Shown piece after piece: positions 18,323-26,753 of a DNA stretch of 64,000 nucleotides (position 1 is the stretch's first letter; every line of letters starts with the position of its first letter). This DNA comes from Undibacterium sp049340185 (lineage in GTDB: Bacteria > Pseudomonadota > Gammaproteobacteria > Burkholderiales > Burkholderiaceae_D), in the NCBI RefSeq assembly GCF_049340185.1, contig NZ_JBMPPC010000001.1, forward strand, positions 248,001 through 312,000, written 5' to 3'. The position numbers and the translations under genes were made by a program. The notes beneath the pieces are model-generated. The model saw only the letters and a program-made list of their open reading frames with translations. It did not search any database and had not been told where the DNA came from.

Positions 18323-19221
18323 TAGATCCATTGAATAACACCGAATTCCGCTGCGGCTATATCGCCATTGTTGGTCGCCCGAACGTTGGTAAATCGACTT
18401 TGATGAACACCTTGATTGGCGCCAAAGTCAGCATTACTTCTCGCAAGGCGCAGACTACACGTCATCGGATTACAGGTATTCAGACCAAAGATAATACTCA
18501 ATATGTGTATGTCGATACGCCAGGATTTCAGACCAGACATTCGAATCCTTTAAATCGCACCTTGAACCGCACGGTCACGAATACCTTGACCGCTTCTGAT
18601 GTAATTCTCTTTATTATTGAGGCGGGTACTTTTGGTGCTGCGGATCAGCAAGTCATCGATTTGTTGCCGAAGAACGTGCCCTGCATTTTGGTGATTAATA
18701 AGTCTGATCGTGTCAAGGACAAGGCCGTCATGATGCCTTTTGCACAGAAAATTATGGCTTTATATCCTTTCGCTGCGGTAGTGCCAGTCTCTGCAACTTT
18801 GCGTTTTCAGTTAGAGAATTTAGAAGGCGAAATTAAGAAATATTTGCCGTTCAATCCGCCGATTTTTGCTGAAGATGATATTACCGATCGTAGTGAAAAA
18901 TTTTTGGCAACGGAAATCGTTCGGGAGAAATTATTTCGTTTTGTTGGAGATGAGCTGCCCTATACCAGCACGGTGCTGATTGAAAAATTTGAACAGGAAG
19001 GTAATTTGCGGCGCGTTTTCGTGGCTATTCTGGTCGATAGAAATACACATAAATCAATGGTCATCGGTAATAAGGGTGCGAGATTGAAAGAGATTTCTAC
19101 GCAATCAAGGCAAGACATGGAGAAACTATTTGGCGGCCCTATTTATCTTGAAATCTGGGTAAAAGTAAAATCTGGTTGGGCGGATAACGAAGCTGGTTTG
19201 CGTGCCTACGGTTACGAATAA
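18319..19221 (+). CDS. era: GTPase Era
   Basis: 300 aa. Era binds 16S rRNA during 30S maturation. G1 is GRPNVGKST, G3 DTPGFQ, G4 NKSD; the KH RNA-binding domain is C-terminal with GNKGARLKEI. It overlaps rnc by 4 bases. The usual rnc-era-recO order supports the call. Confidence 0.97.
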   Translation: MIDPLNNTEFRCGYIAIVGRPNVGKSTLMNTLIGAKVSITSRKAQTTRHRITGIQTKDNTQYVYVDTPGFQTRHSNPLNRTLNRTVTNTLTASDVILFIIEAGTFGAADQQVIDLLPKNVPCILVINKSDRVKDKAVMMPFAQKIMALYPFAAVVPVSATLRFQLENLEGEIKKYLPFNPPIFAEDDITDRSEKFLATEIVREKLFRFVGDELPYTSTVLIEKFEQEGNLRRVFVAILVDRNTHKSMVIGNKGARLKEISTQSRQDMEKLFGGPIYLEIWVKVKSGWADNEAGLRAYGYE

Positions 19222-19228
19222 TGTATCT

Positions 19229-20092
19229 ATGAATACCCAGGTGATAGACCTGAAGATAGATGATGTAATGCCGCTTGATAGCATTGCAGATGTACCTTTG
19301 ACTGAAGTAGGCCCAAAGACAGCGAAGGTGCCTGCAAAAAAAACAAGCTCGACTGCGCGTCCAGTAAGAATTGTTACCAAAGATATTCGTATTTTTGGTC
19401 AACCCGGTTTCGTGCTTCATTCCTATCCCTATAAAGAAACTAGTCTGATCATCGATGTATTCACGCGTGATTACGGTCGCTTGGCTTTAGTGGCAAAGGG
19501 AGCAAAGCGACCACATTCTCAATTGCGCAATATCTTACAAACTTTTCAACCGTTAACGATGGCCTGGAGCGGGAAGTCAGATATCAAGACGCTGAGCGCA
19601 GCAGAGTGGGTAGGTGGCATGCTGCCGTTAGAGAAATCGGCGTTGCTGTGCGGATTTTATCTGAATGAATTGCTCGTCAAGTTTTTAGTCCGGGACGAGC
19701 CTCATCTTGAGTTATTTGATCAATATGTGTCAACACTCAATCAGCTTGCGCATAATGAGCCTGCGCTGACTGTATTGAGAAAATTTGAACATACCTTATT
19801 ACAGCAGTCCGGTCTGGTCGGGGATCTTACCCGCTGCACTCTGACCCAAATGGCTGTTTTTCCTCAAGAAAATTATGTGGTGGATCCTGAACGTGGAGCC
19901 CGGCCTGCCAGAGTTGCGGATACCAGCCCTAGGGTGAAAGGTAAAACTCTGTTGGATATGCGTGCAGGCGATTATCAGGATCCTACAACGCAATCTCAAA
20001 GTAAAATGTTGATGCGCTTTTTGCTGGCGCATCATTTACATGGCGCGTCTCTGAATACGCGCCAAATTCTGATTGATCTGCAGAATCTATGA
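19229..20092 (+). CDS. recO: DNA repair protein RecO
   Basis: 287 aa from ATG 19229. A GTG at 19202 would give 296 aa and overlap era by 20 bases; I prefer the ATG but cannot decide. RecO helps load RecA at gaps in the RecF pathway. The OB-fold core begins at GFVLHSYPYKETSLIIDVFT and continues DYGRLALVAKGAKR. An N-terminal extension of about 50 polar residues precedes it, compared with E. coli RecO. The stop overlaps the pdxJ start (ATGA). Confidence 0.92.
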   Translation: MNTQVIDLKIDDVMPLDSIADVPLTEVGPKTAKVPAKKTSSTARPVRIVTKDIRIFGQPGFVLHSYPYKETSLIIDVFTRDYGRLALVAKGAKRPHSQLRNILQTFQPLTMAWSGKSDIKTLSAAEWVGGMLPLEKSALLCGFYLNELLVKFLVRDEPHLELFDQYVSTLNQLAHNEPALTVLRKFEHTLLQQSGLVGDLTRCTLTQMAVFPQENYVVDPERGARPARVADTSPRVKGKTLLDMRAGDYQDPTTQSQSKMLMRFLLAHHLHGASLNTRQILIDLQNL

Positions 20093-20847
20093 ACATACAT
20101 CAACAAACTCAAACAATTGACCTGGGTATTAATATCGATCATGTTGCTACCTTGCGAAATGCCCGTGGTACGAGTTATCCAGATCCTTTAGATGCTGCCT
20201 TAATGGCGGAGGAGGCGGGTGCGGATTGCATTACCCTGCACATGCGTGAAGATCGACGTCATATCAAAGATGCAGATGTTGAGCGTATTCGTCCTCGCCT
20301 GATCACCCGCATGAATCTTGAGGCCGCGGTCACCAATGAAATGATTGACTTCGCTTGCAAGATCCTGCCTCAAGACGTCTGTCTGGTGCCGGAACGTAGA
20401 GAGGAAGTCACTACGGAGGGCGGCTTGGATGTGGTGAAATATTTTGTCCAGGTACAAGCTGCAGTGCGTCAGTTGCAAGAAAAAAACATACGCGTCAGTC
20501 TATTTATTGATTCCGACATTCAACAAATCCAAGCTGCGTCGGAAACCGGTGCTACAGTGATTGAGATTCATACCGGTCGTTATGCTGATGCGCATGATGA
20601 AGCGCAGCAATTAGCTGAGTTGCAGCGTGTCAAACTCGGTGCTTTTGAGGGAATCAGGCGTGGACTCAAGGTTAACGCCGGACATGGTTTGCATTACTCG
20701 AACGTTCAGGCTATTGCATCGATTCCTGATATCACTGAACTCAATATTGGACATGCTATCGTTGCCCAGGCAGTTTTTGTTGGCTGGAAAAAAGCAGTCA
20801 GCGATATGAAAGCGATCGTGACGCAAGCCAGATTGAATCACCTCTAA
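20089..20847 (+). CDS. pdxJ: Pyridoxine 5'-phosphate synthase
   Basis: 252 aa. It condenses 1-deoxyxylulose-5-phosphate with 3-amino-2-oxopropyl phosphate to pyridoxine 5'-phosphate in vitamin B6 synthesis. Family motifs: LGINIDHVATLRNARGT, ITLHMREDRRHI, CLVPERREEVTTEGG, EIHTGRYA and NAGHGLHYSN. Overlaps recO by 4 bases; acpS starts 10 bases downstream. Confidence 0.97.
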   Translation: MNIHQQTQTIDLGINIDHVATLRNARGTSYPDPLDAALMAEEAGADCITLHMREDRRHIKDADVERIRPRLITRMNLEAAVTNEMIDFACKILPQDVCLVPERREEVTTEGGLDVVKYFVQVQAAVRQLQEKNIRVSLFIDSDIQQIQAASETGATVIEIHTGRYADAHDEAQQLAELQRVKLGAFEGIRRGLKVNAGHGLHYSNVQAIASIPDITELNIGHAIVAQAVFVGWKKAVSDMKAIVTQARLNHL

Positions 20848-20857
20848 TCGGATATAA

Positions 20858-21262
20858 ATGATCTACGGTATTGGTACCGATATTCTGCAAATTTCACGTG
20901 TCGAAGCTGCGTTGCAGCGTCATGGTGATCGATTTGCAGAGAAGATTTTAGGCCCCGAAGAATTAAAAAAATACTATAGTCGCAAGGCTAAAGTGGAGAT
21001 CCGAGGGTTACGTTTTTTGGCAACTCGTTTTGCGGCGAAAGAAGCCTTTTCCAAAGCAATTGGCTTAGGTATGCGCATGCCGATGACCTGGCGATCTGCA
21101 CAAATTATAAACGCACTTAGCGGGCAGCCGATTTTGGTAACTCATGGCGCATTAGCCGATTGGATGCGCGAGCAAGGCTTAACGGCGAGAGTTTCTATCA
21201 CCGATGAGGCTGATTATGCTGTGGCATTTGTGATTGTTGAAAAAAATAGTTCACATGTCTGA
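20858..21262 (+). CDS. acpS: Holo-[acyl-carrier-protein] synthase
   Basis: 134 aa. It transfers 4'-phosphopantetheine from CoA to the acyl carrier protein. The N-terminal IGTDILQISRVE with the metal-binding Asp and the central FAAKEAFSKAIG are diagnostic. It overlaps the uvrC start by 8 bases. Confidence 0.96.
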   Translation: MIYGIGTDILQISRVEAALQRHGDRFAEKILGPEELKKYYSRKAKVEIRGLRFLATRFAAKEAFSKAIGLGMRMPMTWRSAQIINALSGQPILVTHGALADWMREQGLTARVSITDEADYAVAFVIVEKNSSHV

Positions 21263-23138
21263 TCAGTCTCCACAATCTCCGGCAATCCCGGCTTCAACGG
21301 TAGATGCGCGCAGTGCGGTGCTAGATACCGTTACCAAACTCCCGAATCTGCCTGGTGTGTATCGCTATTTCGATATGCAAAATCAGGTGCTCTATGTTGG
21401 CAAGGCACGTGATCTGAAGAAGCGTGTTTCCAGTTATTTTCAAAAGACCTTAAGCAGTCCCCGTATTGCCATGATGGTCGAAAAAATCGCCAGATTGGAA
21501 ACGACAGTAACGCGTAGTGAGGCAGAAGCCTTGATCCTTGAAAATAATCTGATCAAGGCTTTGCGTCCGCGGTATAACATACTATTTCGCGATGATAAAT
21601 CTTATCCTTATCTAAAGATAACAAATCAAACATCGCCGCGGATGACGTACTACCGTGGTGCGGTCGATAAAAAACATCAATACTTCGGGCCATTTCCTTC
21701 CGGTTGGGCGGTCAAGGAGTCAATGCAAATTTTGCAGAAAGTGTTCTTGCTACGCAGTTGCGAGGATAGCGTTTTTTCTAATCGTACTCGCCCTTGTTTA
21801 TTGCATCAGATTCATCGTTGTAGTGCACCTTGTGTCGACATTATTTCACATGAAGACTATATGGAAGATGTTGAAAATGCTTCCAAATTTTTGCGTGGGC
21901 GACAGTCTGAAGTGATGCAAACGCTAGAGCGGAAAATGCTGGCGTATGCGCAAGATCTGAAATTTGAACAAGCTGCGATTGTACGAAACCAAATGTCTGC
22001 CTTGTCAAAGGTTTTGCATCAGCAAAGCATGGAAACGACAGGTGATGCAGATATAGACATCATTGCAGTAATTGTCGAAGGCGGACGTGCTTGCGTGAAT
22101 CTGGCCATGGTGCGCGGCGGTCGCCATCTTGGTGATCGTGCTTATTTTCCTGCTCACGTCGATGATGCGCAACTAGCGATGGAAGACTCGATTGAAGTCG
22201 AAGTGTTATCGGCTTTTCTGGCGCAGCATTACGTCGATCAGTTTATTCCTTCGACTTTGATTTTAAATATTGAGCTGGATGCCCCAGATCTTATTCTGGC
22301 GCTGACAGCGCAATGCGGGCATAGAATTCACCTATCGTTTCAGCCTCAGGAGCAGCGCCGTGCCTGGTTGGAAATGGCAGTCAAGGGCGCACAACTGGCT
22401 TTGGCGAGGATGCTGTCTGAACAAGGGTCGCAACAATCTAGAACCCGTGCGTTAGTCAGTGTGCTGGAGCTAGAGGTGGAGGACCTTGAGGCGCTGCGCG
22501 TAGAATGTTTTGATATCAGTCATACTCAGGGCGAGGCCACGCAAGCCTCCTGCGTGGTATTTCATCACCATGCAATGCAGAACGGGGAATATCGTCGCTA
22601 TAACATCAATGACATTACGCCCGGCGATGATTATGCCGCCATGCGTCAGGTCTTGATGCGGCGTTATGAGAAAGTCGCGAATGGCGATGGCGTGATGCCG
22701 GATGTCGTTCTGATTGATGGGGGTAAAGGACAGGTCGAAATGGCACGGCAAGTGTTTGTCGAACTGGCACTAGATATCAGCCTGATTGTCGGAGTTGCGA
22801 AAGGTGAGGGGCGTAAAGTAGGTTTAGAGACGCTGATTTTTGTAGATGGCAGAACAGAGAAAGAATTAGGTAAGGAATCAGCTGCGCTGATGTTAATCGC
22901 GCAAATCCGCGATGAAGCACATCGCTTCGCTATTACCGGCATGCGCGCCAAGCGCGCTAAGGCAAGGCAAACATCACAGCTAGAAGAAATTGAAGGCGTC
23001 GGACCAAAGCGTCGGCAACGATTATTGGTAAGGTTTGGCGGGTTAAAGGGAGTCTCCGATGCGAGTGTGGATGATTTGGCTTCAGTCGACGGCATTTCCC
23101 GTCAATTAGCTGAAGAAATTTACAAGCGATTGCGTTAG
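21255..23138 (+). CDS. uvrC: Excinuclease ABC subunit C
   Basis: 627 aa from ATG 21255 (a TTG 21 bases upstream is in frame). UvrC makes both incisions in nucleotide excision repair. Domains in order: GIY-YIG nuclease (GVYRYF ... LYVGKARDLKKRVSSYF), Cys-rich region with CLLHQIHRCSAPC, UVR motif (about 205-240), RNase H-like C-terminal nuclease (CFDISHTQG, VLIDGGKGQ) and a helix-hairpin-helix pair (IEGVGPKRRQRLL). Overlap with acpS suggests co-transcription. Confidence 0.97.
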   Translation: MSDQSPQSPAIPASTVDARSAVLDTVTKLPNLPGVYRYFDMQNQVLYVGKARDLKKRVSSYFQKTLSSPRIAMMVEKIARLETTVTRSEAEALILENNLIKALRPRYNILFRDDKSYPYLKITNQTSPRMTYYRGAVDKKHQYFGPFPSGWAVKESMQILQKVFLLRSCEDSVFSNRTRPCLLHQIHRCSAPCVDIISHEDYMEDVENASKFLRGRQSEVMQTLERKMLAYAQDLKFEQAAIVRNQMSALSKVLHQQSMETTGDADIDIIAVIVEGGRACVNLAMVRGGRHLGDRAYFPAHVDDAQLAMEDSIEVEVLSAFLAQHYVDQFIPSTLILNIELDAPDLILALTAQCGHRIHLSFQPQEQRRAWLEMAVKGAQLALARMLSEQGSQQSRTRALVSVLELEVEDLEALRVECFDISHTQGEATQASCVVFHHHAMQNGEYRRYNINDITPGDDYAAMRQVLMRRYEKVANGDGVMPDVVLIDGGKGQVEMARQVFVELALDISLIVGVAKGEGRKVGLETLIFVDGRTEKELGKESAALMLIAQIRDEAHRFAITGMRAKRAKARQTSQLEEIEGVGPKRRQRLLVRFGGLKGVSDASVDDLASVDGISRQLAEEIYKRLR

Positions 23139-23187
23139 ACAAATATAATACAAAAATTAATAGGTAAATACCTTACGCAAATCATCC

Positions 23188-23772
23188 ATGCCTTTCAATA
23201 TTCCCATCTTGCTCACCTGGTTACGCGTCGCGCTTATTCCGCTAGTAGTCGGCGTTTTTTATTTGCCTGATACCTGGCTGAGTTCTTTTGACAGGGGGCT
23301 GGCCTCTACTCTGGTGTTTATCGTCGCGGCAGTTACTGATTGGTTTGATGGATTTCTCGCACGTCGCTGGAACCAGACCTCTGCGTTTGGTGCTTTCCTC
23401 GATCCGGTTGCTGATAAATTGATGGTGGCAGGCGCTTTGTTGGTGCTGGTTCAGCTGGATCGTGTCAACGCAGTCATTGCTTTTGTAATCATCGGACGTG
23501 AGATCACGATCTCTGCATTGCGAGAATGGATGGCGCAAATCGGGGCGTCAAAATCGGTAGCTGTAAGCTCGTTAGGTAAGATTAAAACGACCGCACAAAT
23601 GGTCGCTATCCCCATGTTGCTGTATTACGATGTACTCTTTAATGTGATTGATACAGCGTACTGGGGCGCATGGCTGCTCCTGATTGCAGCTGTGTTGACT
23701 GTGTGGTCTATGTTTTATTATTTGCGGCGCGCATGGCCTTTAATCAAAGAGACAACGGACAAAATGTCTTGA
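23188..23772 (+). CDS. pgsA: CDP-diacylglycerol-glycerol-3-phosphate 3-phosphatidyltransferase
   Basis: 194 aa inner-membrane enzyme making phosphatidylglycerol phosphate. The CDP-alcohol phosphotransferase motif is seen as DWFDGFLARRWNQ followed by GAFLDPVADK, with all conserved Asp residues. Four to five membrane helices. The tRNA promoter -35 box overlaps its stop codon. Confidence 0.96.
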   Translation: MPFNIPILLTWLRVALIPLVVGVFYLPDTWLSSFDRGLASTLVFIVAAVTDWFDGFLARRWNQTSAFGAFLDPVADKLMVAGALLVLVQLDRVNAVIAFVIIGREITISALREWMAQIGASKSVAVSSLGKIKTTAQMVAIPMLLYYDVLFNVIDTAYWGAWLLLIAAVLTVWSMFYYLRRAWPLIKETTDKMS

Positions 23773-23796
23773 CAGAGTAATTGGCTGATATATAAT
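23769..23796 (+). promoter_or_regulatory. Consensus sigma-70 promoter for the tRNA-Gly cluster
   Basis: TTGACA (23769-23774) and TATAAT (23791-23796) are both perfect, separated by 16 bases. The -35 box covers the pgsA stop codon. Initiation would fall about 10 bases before the first tRNA. Confidence 0.85.
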
Positions 23797-23813
23797 GTGC
23801 GCCTGTCGTTGAT

Positions 23814-23889
23814 GCGGGAGTAGCTCAGTTGGTAGAGCGCAACCTTGCCAAGGTTGAGGTCGAGAGTTCGAGACTCTTCTCCCGCTCCA
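23814..23889 (+). tRNA. tRNA-Gly(GCC), copy 1
   Basis: 76 bases including an encoded CCA. GCGGGAG pairs with CTCCCGC; the anticodon loop CTTGCCAAG gives GCC; the T-loop GAGTTCGAGAC is normal. First of three identical copies. Confidence 0.97.
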
Positions 23890-23917
23890 TTAATGACAGA
23901 ATGTAAGAAAAAATTCT

Positions 23918-23993
23918 GCGGGAGTAGCTCAGTTGGTAGAGCGCAACCTTGCCAAGGTTGAGGTCGAGAGTTCGAGACTCTTCTCCCGCTCCA
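23918..23993 (+). tRNA. tRNA-Gly(GCC), copy 2
   Basis: Identical in sequence to copy 1, with encoded CCA; 28 bases separate them. Confidence 0.97.
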
Positions 23994-24025
23994 GATTTTT
24001 TAAGTATGTATAGTTTGTTTCGAAT

Positions 24026-24101
24026 GCGGGAGTAGCTCAGTTGGTAGAGCGCAACCTTGCCAAGGTTGAGGTCGAGAGTTCGAGACTCTTCTCCCGCTCC
24101 A
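24026..24101 (+). tRNA. tRNA-Gly(GCC), copy 3
   Basis: Identical to the two preceding copies; 32 bases after copy 2. A terminator follows immediately. Confidence 0.97.
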
Positions 24102-24107
24102 GAATTT

Positions 24108-24133
24108 GAAGGGAAGCAGAGCTTCCCTTTTTT
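24108..24133 (+). terminator. Terminator after the tRNA-Gly array
   Basis: GGGAAGC, loop AGA, GCTTCCC, then six T. It begins 9 bases after the third tRNA-Gly. Confidence 0.85.
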
Positions 24134-24228
24134 ATTCAGCGAGTTGGCTGAACTAAGTTTTAGATGTAAAGTGGTCTCCGTGATTTGATAATTCAAGTTT
24201 AGGTTGTTCACTTTAAAATTATAGTTTT

Positions 24229-24302
24229 GGCGGGATAGCAAAGAGGTTATGCAGCGGCCTGCAAAGCCGTTTAGAGCGGTTCGATTCCGCTTCCCGCCTC
24301 CA
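24229..24302 (+). tRNA. tRNA-Cys(GCA)
   Basis: 74 bases with CCA. Acceptor GGCGGGA pairs with TCCCGCC; the anticodon loop CTGCAAA gives GCA. Confidence 0.96.
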
Positions 24303-24370
24303 TTTATAGCGCCTCAGGCGTTTGATAGGCTTTGATGGATGGTGCATTAGCACTGTTCCTTAAGTAGCGT

Positions 24371-24463
24371 GCCCGAGTGGTGAAATTGGTAGACACATCG
24401 GACTTAAAATCCGCCGCTTTCCTTAAACGGGGCGTGCCGGTTCAATTCCGGCCTCGGGCACCA
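24371..24463 (+). tRNA. tRNA-Leu(TAA)
   Basis: 93 bases with CCA and a long variable arm typical of class II tRNAs. Acceptor GCCCGAG pairs with CTCGGGC; the anticodon loop ACTTAAAAT gives TAA. Confidence 0.96.
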
Positions 24464-24480
24464 ATCGCTACAAGAAATAT

Positions 24481-24518
24481 AAACCCGCACTTCTGGTCAC
24501 AGGAGCGCGGGTTTTTTT
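24481..24518 (+). terminator. Terminator after tRNA-Leu
   Basis: AACCCGC (24482-24488) pairs with GCGGGTT ending in a run of seven T. Confidence 0.85.
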
Positions 24519-24552
24519 ATGCTGTTACACTAAGTTTTTGACCCTGTTGAGA

Positions 24553-25692
24553 ATGCATATGGAAGCAACCAAAGTCATTGAATTTGAACGTCCGCAAATG
24601 GATTCTGGAACCAGTTGTACTGCCGCGGCATGGGCGCGTGTCCCGGATGCGCCCAATGCGGCAGAAAAAGAGCAACTGAAAGCGCGCATCAAACAATTGC
24701 TGCGCGAAAAACAGGCTGTCTTGGTTGCGCATTATTATGTTGATGCTGACTTACAGGATCTGGCCGAAGAGACGGGCGGTTGCGTCTCTGATTCCCTAGA
24801 GATGGCACGCTTTGGGCGTGATCATGCGGCAAAAACTTTGATCGTTGCAGGTGTTAAATTTATGGGGGAGACAGCAAAAATCCTCAGCCCTGAAAAAACG
24901 ATTTTGATGCCGGATCTCGACGCGACCTGCTCGCTAGACCTCGGTTGTCCGTCGGATGAGTTTGCTGCGTTTTGTGATGCGCATCCTGATCGTACCGTGG
25001 TGGTGTATGCCAATACCAGCGCCGCTGTCAAGGCGCGTGCCGACTGGATGGTGACATCAAGTATCGGTCTGGATATCGTGGCGCATTTGCATGCGCAAGG
25101 TAAAAAAATTCTGTGGGCACCAGATAAGCACTTGGGTTCTTATATTCAACAGAAGACGGGCGCTGATATGTTGCTGTGGCAGGGGTCCTGTCTGGTGCAT
25201 GATGAGTTTAAAGGGATTGAGCTTGATGTGTTAAAAGCAGAGCATCCTAACGCTAAGGTTTTGGTACATCCGGAGTCGCCGGCGGCAGTGGTGGCGCTGG
25301 CAGATGTGGTTGGCTCAACGTCTCAAATGATTCATGCGGCTAAAACTATGGATGCGACAGAATTCATTGTGGCGACGGACAACGGCATCTTACACAAAAT
25401 GCAGATGGCAGCGCCCGGTAAAAAATTTATCGTCGCACCGACTGCGGGCAATAGTGCCACTTGTAAGAGCTGCGCCCATTGCCCATGGATGGCGATGAAT
25501 GGTTTGCGTAATTTATTGCAGGTACTTGAGCAGGGGCATAATGAAATTCAGGTCGATCCTGTAGTCAGTGTCAAGGCAAAATTGTGCATCGATCGTATGC
25601 TGGATTTTGCAGCGGCAAAAAAAGCGAATGTGCGCCCTGGCGCAGATTTGGCTAAAGAGCAAAAATTGTTTTCAGGGATAGGTCCGGCATGA
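24553..25692 (+). CDS. nadA: Quinolinate synthase A
   Basis: 379 aa from ATG 24553; ATG 24559 is equally possible. It condenses iminoaspartate with dihydroxyacetone phosphate to quinolinate, using a [4Fe-4S] cluster. Motifs: VAHYYVDADLQDLAEE, the cluster-region cysteines in CSLDLGCPSDEF, GSCLVHDEF and the C-terminal CKSCAHCPWMAMNGL. The stop overlaps the nadC start (ATGA), so the two are coupled. Confidence 0.96.
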   Translation: MHMEATKVIEFERPQMDSGTSCTAAAWARVPDAPNAAEKEQLKARIKQLLREKQAVLVAHYYVDADLQDLAEETGGCVSDSLEMARFGRDHAAKTLIVAGVKFMGETAKILSPEKTILMPDLDATCSLDLGCPSDEFAAFCDAHPDRTVVVYANTSAAVKARADWMVTSSIGLDIVAHLHAQGKKILWAPDKHLGSYIQQKTGADMLLWQGSCLVHDEFKGIELDVLKAEHPNAKVLVHPESPAAVVALADVVGSTSQMIHAAKTMDATEFIVATDNGILHKMQMAAPGKKFIVAPTAGNSATCKSCAHCPWMAMNGLRNLLQVLEQGHNEIQVDPVVSVKAKLCIDRMLDFAAAKKANVRPGADLAKEQKLFSGIGPA

Positions 25693-26564
25693 GTCATTCC
25701 ATGAGTAATCTGAAAAATGTATTCGCACCGTTTGATGCGGATTTGTCAGCGGCATTTGAACGTAATATCGCAGATGCTATTGCCGAGGATGTAGGCGACT
25801 GTGATGTGACTGGGTTGCTGGTTCCGGAAGACCAGATGGTATTGGCGCAAGTGATCGTGCGCGAAGAGGCGGTGCTGTGCGGCGCACCCTGGTTTGATGC
25901 CGTGATGGCAGCGCTGGATAGTCGTATTAAAGTCGAGTGGATGTGGGAGGAGGGTGCGTTGATGACGGCGAATAGCCTGGTGTGCAAAATTACAGCTCCT
26001 GCACGTGCCTTGCTGACTGCTGAGCGCAGCGCGTTGAACTTCTTGCAATTGCTGTCTGGTGTGGCAACGGTAACGCGTCAGTACGCGACCTTGATTGCGG
26101 GCACTGCTGCGGCGATTCTTGATACCCGAAAAACCTTGCCAGGGCTGCGTCTCGCACAAAAATATGCAGTGCGAGTGGGTGGTGGCAAAAATCAGCGTCT
26201 GGCTTTATACGACGGTATTCTCATCAAAGAAAATCATATTGCAGCGGCAGGTGGTATCGAGGCAGCAATGCAGGCTGCGCACGCCTTGCAGGCAGATGTA
26301 AGCATACAAATTGAGGTCGAAAGTCTGGAGCAGCTGCAAACGGCCTTGCGTGCAGGTGCTGCGTCGATTCTTTTGGATAACTTTAGTACCGAGATGATGC
26401 GGGCTGCTGTGGATCTGAATGCGGGTCGTGCTTTGCTGGAAGCATCTGGTGGTGTCGATAAGAGTTCAGTACGTGCGATTGCTGAAACAGGTGTGGACAG
26501 GATTTCGATCGGTAGTCTGACCAAAGATATCAAGGCCACGGATTATTCATTGCGCATTATCTGA
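25689..26564 (+). CDS. nadC: Quinolinate phosphoribosyltransferase (decarboxylating)
   Basis: 291 aa. It converts quinolinate and PRPP to nicotinate mononucleotide. Motifs: AERSALNFLQLLSGVAT, ILDTRKTLPGLRLAQKYAV, GGGKNQRLALYDGILIKENH, and the GG-VD(K) C-terminal phosphate-binding EASGGVDKSSV, IGSLTKDIKATDYSL. A shared hairpin with nadB ends the gene. Confidence 0.97.
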   Translation: MSHSMSNLKNVFAPFDADLSAAFERNIADAIAEDVGDCDVTGLLVPEDQMVLAQVIVREEAVLCGAPWFDAVMAALDSRIKVEWMWEEGALMTANSLVCKITAPARALLTAERSALNFLQLLSGVATVTRQYATLIAGTAAAILDTRKTLPGLRLAQKYAVRVGGGKNQRLALYDGILIKENHIAAAGGIEAAMQAAHALQADVSIQIEVESLEQLQTALRAGAASILLDNFSTEMMRAAVDLNAGRALLEASGGVDKSSVRAIAETGVDRISIGSLTKDIKATDYSLRII

Positions 26565-26691
26565 TTTTTACGATACTCCCCACCTACCGACATAAAAATA
26601 GGCTTGATTCGCACTATTTGATGGGGATGTTAAATAATACTGGGTGGCAGTATATTCTTTTTGGCACTTTTCTGTAATCCAGAGTAGATAA

Positions 26692-26733
26692 AAAACGCGC
26701 TACCGTGTTGGTGATAACACGGTAGCGCGTTTT
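26692..26733. terminator. Bidirectional terminator between nadC and nadB
   Basis: An 18-bp perfect stem: AAAACGCGCTACCGTGTT (26692-26709), loop GGTGAT, then its reverse complement (26716-26733). A- and T-runs at both ends let it work for both convergent genes. Confidence 0.9.
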
Positions 26734-26753
26734 GATTTTTGTAGCACTGCAGA

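Noticed and set aside
23814..24101. Three 76-base repeats with unique spacers, CRISPR-like at first glance
   Set aside because: The repeats fold as tRNA-Gly with encoded CCA; they are genes, not CRISPR repeats.
23825..24241. 138-codon open frame antisense to the tRNA-Gly array
   Set aside because: It is produced by reading the three identical tRNAs backwards, which gives a repeated peptide.
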